In this document: piece after piece, positions 6,057 to 12,557 of the stretch
How the letters are laid out: the number at the start of each line of letters is the position of its first letter
Position numbering within the stretch: the stretch's first letter is position 1
Assembly: GCA_900554385.1 (NCBI GenBank)
Contig: USHE01000042.1
Coordinates: 1 to 12,557, forward strand
Direction: 5' to 3'
DNA from: an uncultured bacterium
GTDB lineage: Bacteria; Cyanobacteriota; Vampirovibrionia; Gastranaerophilales; Gastranaerophilaceae
DNA length: 12,557 nt
Notes under the pieces: model-generated
What the model was told of the DNA's origin: nothing
Databases searched by the model: none
Seen by the model: only the letters and a program-made list of their open reading frames with translations
Translations under genes and position numbers: made by a program

Positions 6057-7043
6057 ATGACGCGTATCAGAAGATTAAATTGTCTGGATATTCCAAAAAT
6101 CAGTAAAATGATTGAATATTTGGATAATAAAGTTAGTATAAAATTTACTAAAGACTTGCGAAATGAGGCATTTACTCTGCTTCATTCCATATTGCCGTTA
6201 AAATATAAATTTCTTCCTGAATCTTATGTCTTGAGTGATGGAAAAGAAATTCTCGGGCTGATTTCGATTGTTCCTACAATGGGAAACCCTTATAAAATAA
6301 ATATTTCAAGATTAATTTTTGGAAACAATTATTATGATGCTGGCAAACAGCTTGTTGAATTTGTAATTGCCAGATATGGTTCAAAAGGTGCAGCTTCTTT
6401 TTGTGTTACAGTAGATGAGTCGCACGAGGAGCTTATGCAGTTGTTTTCTCAGGGGTGCGGGTTCAGGCATTGTTCTTGTGAAAGTCTTTGGAAAATAGAA
6501 AATTATAATTTTGACAATGTTTTTCCTGCATCTTTTCGTGCGTGCCAAAATTCTGATGCTAAGCAGGTAAGCAGACTTTTTAACAGTGAACTGAAAACTC
6601 TTTTCAGACCTTCTCTTGAACGAAATAAAAACGAGTATAAAACGCCGTTTTTTGAAGGTTTTACTAACTTTTACAAAAATCGGTATGTTTTGGAAGAACC
6701 GCAAAAAAGGCGGATTATTGCATACTTGTCAATTACAACTTCTGACAATACAAACTTCATAATTGATATTTCAACAAATGAGGGGTATAATTTGTCTTAC
6801 GATGAAATTTTAAGTTTCGCTCTTAAAGAAATATCAAGCCGAAAATCTTCTTTTTATGCATTTGTTAAACAAAAAAAATACACAAATACTTCTGAAAAGT
6901 TTGAAGATTATCTGACTTCGCGTGGTTTTAATTGTATTCAGACGCAAAACGTTCTAGTCAAAGATTTTTACAAACCGGTAAAGCAAACAGAAAATGTTCT
7001 TCAAGTATTCTTGTTTGGGGATAATAAGGTTTCTGTTAATTAA
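6057..7043 (+). CDS. GNAT-like N-acetyltransferase domain protein
   Basis: 328 residues, soluble, no signal peptide. Residues 1-150 read as a GNAT fold: an N-terminal RRLNCLDIPKISKMIEYLD helix, the strand YVLSDGKEILGLISIV (57-72), a middle helix with AGKQLVEFVIARY (95-107), and the end pattern ELMQLFSQGCGFRHCSCESLWKI, where helix then G-F-R is typical of GNAT beta-6 entry. The canonical acetyl-CoA loop Q/RxxGxG/A is not clear. The second half (from FRACQNSDAKQVSRLF to YLTSRGFNCIQTQNVLV) repeats the same order of elements, so it may be a double GNAT. Substrate unknown. The frame stays open upstream to 5898, but that part lies over the divergent dehydrogenase gene; the ATG at 6057 fits the promoter. 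A strong terminator follows 18 nt after the stop. Confidence 0.72.
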   Translation: MTRIRRLNCLDIPKISKMIEYLDNKVSIKFTKDLRNEAFTLLHSILPLKYKFLPESYVLSDGKEILGLISIVPTMGNPYKINISRLIFGNNYYDAGKQLVEFVIARYGSKGAASFCVTVDESHEELMQLFSQGCGFRHCSCESLWKIENYNFDNVFPASFRACQNSDAKQVSRLFNSELKTLFRPSLERNKNEYKTPFFEGFTNFYKNRYVLEEPQKRRIIAYLSITTSDNTNFIIDISTNEGYNLSYDEILSFALKEISSRKSSFYAFVKQKKYTNTSEKFEDYLTSRGFNCIQTQNVLVKDFYKPVKQTENVLQVFLFGDNKVSVN

Positions 7044-7061
7044 TAAATATAAATTCAAATA

Positions 7062-7091
7062 AAAAAGCTCCCTCTCTGGAGGGAGCTTTTT
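7062..7091. terminator. Strong two-way Rho-independent terminator
   Basis: AAAAAGCTCCCTC (7062-7074) pairs perfectly with GAGGGAGCTTTTT (7079-7091) around the 4-nt loop TCTG. It serves the GNAT-like gene on the plus strand and rpmA on the minus strand, which meet tail to tail here. Confidence 0.92.
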
Positions 7092-7107
7092 AAACTGTTT
7101 GGAAAAC

Positions 7108-7362
7108 CTATACAGCGTAAACGCTAACTTGTTTTCTGTCACGTCTGTGAGATTCAAATTGAACTTTACCGTCGATAAGAGCAAATAAAGTATCATCAGA
7201 ACCTATACCAACATTGTTGCCAGGGTGAACTTTTGTTCCACGCTGACGGATAATGATATTACCAGCTTTAACGATTTCTCCGCCGAATTTTTTAACGCCT
7301 AAACGCTTCGCTTCGGAGTCACGACCGTTACGGGTAGATCCCATACCTTTCTTATGTGCCAT
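7108..7362 (-). CDS. rpmA: 50S ribosomal protein L27
   Basis: 84 residues, full length for L27. The start MAHKKGMGSTRNGRDSEAKR is the conserved N-terminal arm that reaches toward the peptidyl transferase centre. It starts directly with MAHKKG, so it lacks the cleaved N-terminal extension seen in many Firmicutes. Further conserved parts are AGNIIIRQRGTKVHPG (33-48) and DGKVQFE (64-70). AAGGAG stands 9 nt before the ATG. It is the second gene of the rplU-rpmA pair, but separated from rplU by 163 nt. It ends with TAG before a strong terminator. Confidence 0.98.
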   Translation of the reverse strand: MAHKKGMGSTRNGRDSEAKRLGVKKFGGEIVKAGNIIIRQRGTKVHPGNNVGIGSDDTLFALIDGKVQFESHRRDRKQVSVYAV

Positions 7363-7525
7363 TTTTATATTCTCCTTTTTTTAATTTAGCTTACGATTGT
7401 TTTTGTATCGCCTTTTGACGCTATTTTTAGAATTGCCTTAATTTTTATTTATCGGCTTAGCTCTACAAATGCTCTCGGGTGTTGTTTTATGTCTTCTCCC
7501 TCGCATCTGTTTTGCGCCAAGGTTT

Positions 7526-7882
7526 TTATGCTTCAGCGTTTTCTGCAGTTTCAGCAGCTTTTTTCTGAGCAGAAGTTCTGATTTTGTTAATCATAACTCT
7601 TGTAAAGCATTGTCTGTGACCTTGTTTTTTTCTGTAACCTTTTTTAGGTCTTTGTTTGAAAACAATAATTTTCTTAGCTTTGTCGTGAGCCAAAACTGTA
7701 CCTTCAGCAGATGCGCCAGTAACATAAGGCTGACCTACTTTAGATTTTTTACCGTTTACAATCATAACGATTTTGTCAAAAACAACTTTACTGTCTTTTT
7801 CAGCATCCAATAATTCTACGTCGATATAACGACCTTCTTCAACGGGGTATTGTTTACCGCCAGTTTCTACAATTGCGTACAT
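7526..7882 (-). CDS. rplU: 50S ribosomal protein L21
   Basis: 118 residues. It opens with MYAIVETGGKQYPVEEG, the hallmark of L21, and has the conserved rRNA-contact segment IIVFKQRPKKGYRKKQGHRQ at about 71-90 followed by FTRVMINKI. The last 16 residues, from TSAQKKAAETAENAEA, are an Ala/Glu-rich tail beyond the L21 core and probably disordered. L21 binds 23S rRNA early in large-subunit assembly. AAAGGAAAG lies about 6 nt before the ATG. It has a strong promoter and an approximately 80-nt leader with a hairpin that may serve in control. Confidence 0.98.
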   Translation of the reverse strand: MYAIVETGGKQYPVEEGRYIDVELLDAEKDSKVVFDKIVMIVNGKKSKVGQPYVTGASAEGTVLAHDKAKKIIVFKQRPKKGYRKKQGHRQCFTRVMINKIRTSAQKKAAETAENAEA

Positions 7883-7914
7883 GTGTCTTTCCTTTCAATT
7901 GTCGGGTTTCGTTG

Positions 7915-7933
7915 TTGAATGCACGGCATTCAA
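7915..7933 (-). promoter_or_regulatory. Hairpin in the rplU leader, candidate ribosomal protein leader element
   Basis: TTGAATGC (8 bp) pairs perfectly with GCATTCAA around a 3-nt loop, lying in the predicted 5' leader of rplU, 32 nt before its ATG. There is no T-run after it on the transcript, so it is not a terminator. Leaders of ribosomal protein operons often carry structures bound by their own product, and L21 leaders are known in other phyla. That this is one is inference. Confidence 0.4.
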
Positions 7934-7971
7934 ACATTATACACGATTTACCCATAGTAATACGTATACTC

Positions 7972-8000
7972 ATTATCGTCCGCTCAAACCCAGCTGTCAA
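7972..8000 (-). promoter_or_regulatory. Predicted strong promoter of rplU-rpmA
   Basis: On the minus strand, an exact TTGACA (8000-7995), a 17-nt spacer and GATAAT (7977-7972). Transcription would start near 7965, where the 8-bp palindrome ATACGTAT (7960-7967) also lies. A second TATAAT (7941-7936) further down has no good -35 box. Confidence 0.7.
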
Positions 8001-8029
8001 GTAGTATTAATATTTATTAACTTTTTCAT

Positions 8030-8047
8030 CTTCAAATTTTTTTGAAG
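8030..8047. repeat. Short perfect inverted repeat just upstream of murF
   Basis: CTTCAAA (8030-8036) and TTTGAAG (8041-8047) flank four T. The hairpin ends 12 nt before the chosen murF ATG. It has no GC-rich stem and no following T-run, so it does not look like a terminator. It may shape the murF leader or mean nothing. I see no convincing promoter for murF between 7940 and 8060. Confidence 0.3.
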
Positions 8048-8059
8048 TATCATTATTAT

Positions 8060-9397
8060 ATGATGTTTAATTTAGATGAGATTTTGAAAGCTTCTGGAGC
8101 TGAGTTAATAAAAAATGCTTCCGAGTGTGATGATTATAGTATATCGACAGATACAAGAACAATCCAAGCCGGTGAATTATATTTGCCATTAAAGGGTGCA
8201 AGTTTTGACGGAGAAAAGTTCTTGCAAAATGCAGTTGATGCTGGTGCTGGCGGATGTTTTATTACCGGAGATGAATATCCTGAAAATGCTCAAGTTGTCT
8301 TGAAAGTTGAGAATACTCTTGAGGCATATATGCGTCTTGCAAATTTTTTGCGTACAAAAATTAATCCGAAAGTTGTTGCAATTACCGGTAGTTCAGGGAA
8401 AACCACAACTAAGGAAATCGTATATTCTGTTGTGAGTGAGAAATTTAAGTCACACAAAACTTTTTCTAACCACAATAACGAGGTAGGTTTCTGTCAAACG
8501 GTTCTTTCTATGCCTGAAAATTGTGAGGTTTTGATTATAGAAATGGGTATGCGCGGATTTGGTGAAATTGAACTCCTGTCACGTTATGCGCAACCGGATT
8601 ATGCAATTATTACAAATGCCGGTTCAGCCCATATCGGACGCCTTGGAAGTCTTGACAATATTGCAAAGGCAAAGGCTGAAATCGCTCTACATTTAAAAGA
8701 TAACGGTACTTTTATCTCACAAAATAACGAGAGAATTAAAAAGTTCGTGGCTTTTGCAGGTGATAAGGTTTACTATTCTCTCGAGGATGTGGAAATTCTT
8801 GAAAGACGTCCTTCTTATTCAAAGTTTATTTATCAGGGAAAAGAATATGAATTAAATGTTGAAGGCGATTATAATGTCGAAAACTCGCTTTCTGCAATTA
8901 CTCTCGGATATAAACTCGGTATGACCTATGACGAAATAAGACGCGGGCTTGCTGCATATAAACCTATTGAAAAACGCTGGGAAGTTGAAGAAGTTCACGG
9001 GTATAAGATTATCAATGACAGTTATAATGCCAATCCTGAATCAATGAAGGCATCTGTTTCGACTTTTGTTCAGCTTTACGAAAACCCTGTTGTTGTTCTA
9101 GGGAATATGGGTGAACTCGGAGAGGCTGAAGTTGAGCTTCACAGAACTGTCGGGGATTATCTTGCGAATATTTCCCCTAAAAATGTGAAATATTTGACAG
9201 TAGGACATCTTGCACGAGAAATTGGCATTCCGCTTGAGGATGCAGGATTTTTTGTAAAGAATTTTGAAAATAATGATGAAGTTTCGAAATATTTACTTGC
9301 GAATGTTTATGCAGGGAATACAATATTTTTGAAGGCTTCCAGAAGTATGAAGTTTGAACAAATAATTGAAAATCTTAAGGGAGAAGTGAAAATATGA
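8060..9397 (+). CDS. murF: UDP-N-acetylmuramoyl-tripeptide--D-alanyl-D-alanine ligase
   Basis: Adds D-Ala-D-Ala to the UDP-MurNAc-tripeptide with ATP, completing the cytoplasmic peptidoglycan precursor. 445 residues from the chosen ATG, normal for the family. N-terminal domain 1-100 has the substrate motif STDTRT (29-34). The ATP loop is ITGSSGKTTTKE at 108-119, followed by NHNNEVG (137-143). The central Glu-Met-Gly segment EMGMRGFGE (161-169) and TNAGSAHIGRLGS (185-197) lead to AKAKAEI, where Lys205 is the likely carbamylated lysine. The C-terminal domain carries NDSYNANPESMKAS (319-332), typical of MurF. The frame is open upstream to a TTG at 8042, but that codon lies in a hairpin; two ATGs (8060, 8063) come next. 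No clear Shine-Dalgarno is present. First gene here of a wall-synthesis operon; murE is not adjacent, as rplU lies divergently upstream. Confidence 0.96.
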   Translation: MMFNLDEILKASGAELIKNASECDDYSISTDTRTIQAGELYLPLKGASFDGEKFLQNAVDAGAGGCFITGDEYPENAQVVLKVENTLEAYMRLANFLRTKINPKVVAITGSSGKTTTKEIVYSVVSEKFKSHKTFSNHNNEVGFCQTVLSMPENCEVLIIEMGMRGFGEIELLSRYAQPDYAIITNAGSAHIGRLGSLDNIAKAKAEIALHLKDNGTFISQNNERIKKFVAFAGDKVYYSLEDVEILERRPSYSKFIYQGKEYELNVEGDYNVENSLSAITLGYKLGMTYDEIRRGLAAYKPIEKRWEVEEVHGYKIINDSYNANPESMKASVSTFVQLYENPVVVLGNMGELGEAEVELHRTVGDYLANISPKNVKYLTVGHLAREIGIPLEDAGFFVKNFENNDEVSKYLLANVYAGNTIFLKASRSMKFEQIIENLKGEVKI

Positions 9398-10374
9398 TAA
9401 TGTTAGCGGTGGCATTTTTGCTGGCAATGATTTTATGTTTATTGTTCGGTGTGCCGTATATAGACTTTTTGAGAAAGAAAATGATTGGGCAGTATGTAAA
9501 AGATTGTGCGCCAGAGGCTCACGCAAAAAAACAGGGAACTCCCACTACCGGCGGAGTGTTTATTGTTCTTGCAATAATCGTTGCCTCAATTATCACCCTT
9601 CTGCTTGCACAAAGATTTACGACAGAGGCAATTATTGTTCTTATAACCCTTGTTTTTTATACTTTTGCAGGGTTTCAGGATGATTATTTGAAAATTAAAG
9701 GGAAAGCAAATGACGGGCTTTCTGCTAAGGGTAAATTAATGCGTCAGATTGCAATTGCACTTCTTCCGACGATATATGTTATGATGACTTATTCTCACGG
9801 TGCAGAGGTTACTATTTTTTCTCATGTTATAAATCTCAAATGGTTTTACCCTTTATTTGCAGTCTTTGTTATAACAGGAGCTTCAAATGCATACAATTTA
9901 ACTGACGGTTTAGACGGGCTTGCCGCATCAACTGGGATTTTTGCATTTGCTGCTGCTGCTGTTATTGCTTTGTTCAGCGGACATCCGGAAGTTGCAATAA
10001 TAGCAGCAACGGTTGCCGGGGCTTTGTTTGGATTTTTGCGATATAACAAGCCGAAAGCTCAGGTTTTCATGGGTGATACTGGTTCGCTCGCAATTGGCGG
10101 ATTATTAGGTGCTCTTGCTGTTGTAAGTAAGTTTGAATTTCTCTTAATCTTTTTAGGCGGGGTTTTTGTTATGGAAACTTTGTCTGTAATTATTCAGGTT
10201 GCAAGTTTTAAAACTACCGGTAAAAGAGTTTTTAAAATGGCTCCAATTCATCATCACTTTGAGCTTTGCGGGTGGAGTGAGAGGAAGATTGTTGTTGTGT
10301 TTGCACTTGTTTCGGCAATATTGTCTATGGGCGCACTTGCACTGTATTATTTGACTTCAAGAGGTGTATTATAA
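9394..10374 (+). CDS. mraY: Phospho-N-acetylmuramoyl-pentapeptide transferase
   Basis: Integral membrane enzyme that transfers phospho-MurNAc-pentapeptide from UDP to undecaprenyl phosphate, giving lipid I. 326 residues with about ten hydrophobic helices. All signature parts are present: HAKKQGTPTTGG (43-54), the acidic pair Asp96-Asp97 in GFQDDYLK, NAYNLTDGLDGLA (165-177) with Asp171 and Asp174, FMGDTGSLAIGG (225-236) with Asp228, and the His cluster MAPIHHHFELCGWSE (282-296). Its ATG overlaps the murF stop by 4 nt (ATGA), and AAGGGAG in the end of murF supplies the ribosome site, so the two are translationally coupled. A second in-frame ATG two codons later is also possible. Confidence 0.97.
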   Translation: MIMLAVAFLLAMILCLLFGVPYIDFLRKKMIGQYVKDCAPEAHAKKQGTPTTGGVFIVLAIIVASIITLLLAQRFTTEAIIVLITLVFYTFAGFQDDYLKIKGKANDGLSAKGKLMRQIAIALLPTIYVMMTYSHGAEVTIFSHVINLKWFYPLFAVFVITGASNAYNLTDGLDGLAASTGIFAFAAAAVIALFSGHPEVAIIAATVAGALFGFLRYNKPKAQVFMGDTGSLAIGGLLGALAVVSKFEFLLIFLGGVFVMETLSVIIQVASFKTTGKRVFKMAPIHHHFELCGWSERKIVVVFALVSAILSMGALALYYLTSRGVL

Positions 10375-10375
10375 A

Positions 10376-11728
10376 ATGTTGACAAATTGGTTTGATAGGA
10401 AAGTTCTTGTTCTTGGTTTTTCAAAAAGCGGTATTGCTGCGGCAAAATACCTTAGCCGTCACGGTGCAGATGTTTATATTACAGAATATAGAGAACAGAA
10501 ACCCGAAGATTTGGAGCAGCTTAATGAATTAGAGGCTGAAGGTATTAAGGTGGAATTTGGCGGGCATAGTGATGATTTTGTTAAAGAATCGTATCTTGCT
10601 GTTACAAGTCCGGGAATTCCTCCGCACAGTGAGATTATGAATCGTCTCAGGGATGAAAAAATAAAAGTTATTTCAGAAATTGAACTTGCGGCATCGCAGA
10701 CGGGGAAGCCATTTGTTGCAATTACAGGCACGAACGGAAAAACTACAACTACGGCATTGACCGCTCATATATTATCAAGTGAGTATAATGCTCAGCCTTG
10801 CGGAAATTACGGAAAACCTCCGTGTGATTTGATTGATGATAAAACAATTGACTATTTTGTTTGCGAGTGTAGTTCTTTTCAGTTGGAGTATTCAAATTCT
10901 TTCCAGCCGCAAATTTCTGTTTGGACTAATTTTACACCTGATCATATTGACTGGCATAATGGAATTGAAAATTACTTTATGGCAAAGGCTAAAATTTTTA
11001 AAGGGTCGCAAGCTCCGGCATTTGCTGTTTTAAATGCAAAAGATGCTAAGCTTTTGGAATTTTCTAAAGAAGCCGCGGGCGAAGTCTTTATGTTCGGGGA
11101 TGAAGTTGGTGAAAATTGCTGTTATGTAAAAGATGATGCCATATATTATAAACGTAACGGAAAAGAAGAACATATTATTGATTTAAAAGATACGCCGCTT
11201 ATCGGGGAACATAATTATCAAAATGTTGAATGTTCGGTTATTTGTGCAAAGCTTGAAGGTATTTCAAATGAGCATATTAAAGAGGCGATAATGTCTTTTA
11301 AAGTTCCAGAACACAGGCTGGAGAAAGTTTGTGAAATGAATGGGATTACTTTCTACAATGATTCTAAAGCAACTAATCCTGAAGCGGCGCTTGTTGCAAT
11401 TAATTCTTTCAATGATTGCAGTGTAGCTTTAATAGCCGGCGGTCGTGACAAGAATACTGATTTAAAAGAGTTTTGTGAGGCAATAAAAAAACATATTTCT
11501 ACAGTAGTTTTAATTGGAGAAGCTTCTGAACGTTTTGAAGATAACCTTAAATATAGCGGATACGAAAATATTTTGCGTGAAAATTCTATGCAGAGTGCAA
11601 TTGATAAATCAATCTCTCTAAAACCTGATGTTGTGCTTCTCTCACCTGCATGTGCAAGTTTTGATATGTTTAGCGGTTACGAAGAAAGAGGAAAGGTATT
11701 CAAAGAATATGTCTTATCAAAGATTTGA
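10376..11728 (+). CDS. murD: UDP-N-acetylmuramoylalanine--D-glutamate ligase
   Basis: Adds D-Glu to UDP-MurNAc-L-Ala with ATP in the cytosol. 450 residues from the ATG at 10376. The N-terminal Rossmann-like domain opens with VLVLGFSKSGIAAAKYL (10-26), and TSPGIPP (77-83) contacts the UDP substrate. The ATP loop is ITGTNGKTTTTA at 116-127. Next come ECSSFQLE (164-171), TNFTPDHIDWH (184-194), MAKAKIF (202-208) with the likely carbamylated Lys, and EHNYQN (278-283). The C-terminal domain has VPEHRLE (310-316), YNDSKATNPEA (327-337), AGGRDKN (354-360) and LLSPACASFDMF (421-432). A GTG at 10364 in the same frame overlaps the end of mraY, but it forms part of the AGAGG ribosome site for the ATG, which follows the mraY stop after 1 nt. 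Confidence 0.96.
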   Translation: MLTNWFDRKVLVLGFSKSGIAAAKYLSRHGADVYITEYREQKPEDLEQLNELEAEGIKVEFGGHSDDFVKESYLAVTSPGIPPHSEIMNRLRDEKIKVISEIELAASQTGKPFVAITGTNGKTTTTALTAHILSSEYNAQPCGNYGKPPCDLIDDKTIDYFVCECSSFQLEYSNSFQPQISVWTNFTPDHIDWHNGIENYFMAKAKIFKGSQAPAFAVLNAKDAKLLEFSKEAAGEVFMFGDEVGENCCYVKDDAIYYKRNGKEEHIIDLKDTPLIGEHNYQNVECSVICAKLEGISNEHIKEAIMSFKVPEHRLEKVCEMNGITFYNDSKATNPEAALVAINSFNDCSVALIAGGRDKNTDLKEFCEAIKKHISTVVLIGEASERFEDNLKYSGYENILRENSMQSAIDKSISLKPDVVLLSPACASFDMFSGYEERGKVFKEYVLSKI

Positions 11729-12557
11729 AAGTAAAGATAATTCATATCATCCAAAACAGCCTATTCAGAGTGTTATTATTTCTTCACCGGATAAGGCTCT
11801 GTTGATTACTGTTGCTTTTTTAGTCATAATCGGATTTATGGCAATTTTCTCTGCGTCTGCGCCAAAATGTATTGAAGAAGGCGGAAATCCTGCTCAATTC
11901 TTGATAAAACAGGTAATCTGTTTTGTGGTAGGGTTTATAGGATTGAAATTTTTTACAAACTATGATTACAAAAAACTTGCTGATTGGAATTTAATTTTTG
12001 CAGGAACAATTCTTCTGCTATTATTGTTAGTAGACTTTACTCCGCTCGGGGTTACGGTAAACGGTGCAAAACGATGGATAAATATTTTAGGCTTTCAACT
12101 TCAGCCGTCGGAATTCGCAAAGCCTGCTGTCGTGCTTTTGCTTGCGTCTGTATTCAAGAAAGATGCAAATCTTTTTGACCAGCAAAAATGGGTTACCGCT
12201 TTTATTCCGATTATAATAATGCTCGGGTTTATTTTTGTTCAGCCAAACTTGAGTATGGTAATCTTGCTTTTGACTACCTCTGTTGTAATGTTTTTGGCAG
12301 CTGGCGGTTCTTTAAAGTTATTTTTCAGTTGTCTTGCTATGATGATTACAACTATTGTTATTGCAGCGACAACAATTATTAAGCCTTATCAAATGCAGCG
12401 AATTCGTACCTGGAAACACCCTGAATTAGATCCGCAGGGGGCTGGGTATAATATTATCCAATCTTTGATTGCGTTTGCATCAGGCGGATTTTCAGGCGTC
12501 GGATATGGCGGTTCTATCCAGAAGTTATCTTATTTGCCGGAATGTCATACGGATTTC
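11709..12557 (+). CDS. ftsW: FtsW/RodA-family (SEDS) lipid II polymerase, 3' end cut off
   Basis: 283 residues are visible of about 370-400. After a polar 27-residue cytoplasmic start come several membrane helices (about 30-50, 65-82, 95-112, 135-150, 163-178, 183-200, 206-225). SEDS motifs are VNGAKRWINI (117-126), QPSEFAK (132-138), QPNLS (178-182) and YLPECHTDF (275-283, at the edge). Asp241 in PELDPQGAGYN fits the essential external aspartate of the family. SEDS proteins polymerise lipid II into glycan strands with a partner class B penicillin-binding protein. Place in the mur cluster right after murD favours FtsW (septal) over RodA. QPNLS instead of the usual QPDLG is, as I recall, shared with cyanobacterial FtsW. 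It overlaps murD by 20 nt. murG and murC would be expected next. Confidence 0.93.
   Translation, partial: MSYQRFESKDNSYHPKQPIQSVIISSPDKALLITVAFLVIIGFMAIFSASAPKCIEEGGNPAQFLIKQVICFVVGFIGLKFFTNYDYKKLADWNLIFAGTILLLLLLVDFTPLGVTVNGAKRWINILGFQLQPSEFAKPAVVLLLASVFKKDANLFDQQKWVTAFIPIIIMLGFIFVQPNLSMVILLLTTSVVMFLAAGGSLKLFFSCLAMMITTIVIAATTIIKPYQMQRIRTWKHPELDPQGAGYNIIQSLIAFASGGFSGVGYGGSIQKLSYLPECHTDF

Noticed and set aside
7469..7813. A 114-residue plus-strand frame rich in Phe and Ser
   Set aside because: It is the opposite strand of rplU; the composition is that of a shadow of Lys- and Glu-rich coding DNA.

Overview
The window is a stretch of chromosome from an AT-rich bacterium using the standard bacterial code (TAA, TAG and TGA all end intact genes). 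The best guess is the Vampirovibrionia/Melainabacteria branch of Cyanobacteriota, probably a gut-type Gastranaerophilales. The main clue is the prepilin N-terminus (FTLAEVLITLGIIGVVASM after a five-residue leader), which I recall as very common in that group. A cyanobacteria-like QPNLS motif in FtsW agrees weakly. This assignment is from memory, not a search. I see no tRNA, rRNA, CRISPR array, insertion sequence or prophage.

Layout, left to right. (1) 1-744, minus: 5' three quarters of ilvC (branched-chain amino acid synthesis) with its own promoter. (2) 897-1118, minus: a small helix-turn-helix protein, divergent from a prepilin-like gene at 1237-1926 (plus). The pilin promoter has a near-consensus TTGACA-N17-TAAAAT with a perfect 10-bp palindrome filling the middle of its spacer, and its leader may hold an 11-codon reading frame. 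(3) 2027-2182, plus: a 51-residue Lys/Arg-rich ORF with a good Shine-Dalgarno, followed by a shared two-way terminator. (4) 2232-5979, minus: a tightly packed operon of a zinc-dependent dehydrogenase, a second zinc-dependent dehydrogenase broken by one in-frame TAA, and a GT-C type membrane glycosyltransferase. These probably work on a sugar or polyol and a surface glycan, though the substrate is unknown. (5) 6057-7043, plus: a GNAT-like protein whose promoter predicts a leaderless mRNA, ending at a strong two-way terminator. (6) 7108-7882, minus: rpmA and rplU (ribosomal proteins L27 and L21), with a strong promoter and a hairpin leader before rplU. (7) 8060-12557, plus: the division and cell wall cluster murF-mraY-murD-ftsW, with overlapping or abutting genes, cut by the window end.

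The mur/fts genes act in order: MurF completes UDP-MurNAc-pentapeptide, MraY moves it to undecaprenyl phosphate, MurD acts earlier by adding D-Glu, and FtsW polymerises the finished lipid II at the septum. Most of the window is ordinary core genome. The less ordinary parts are the nonsense-split dehydrogenase, the pilin/regulator control region, the small ORF at 2027, the overlapping divergent promoters around 6007-6050 and the rplU leader.
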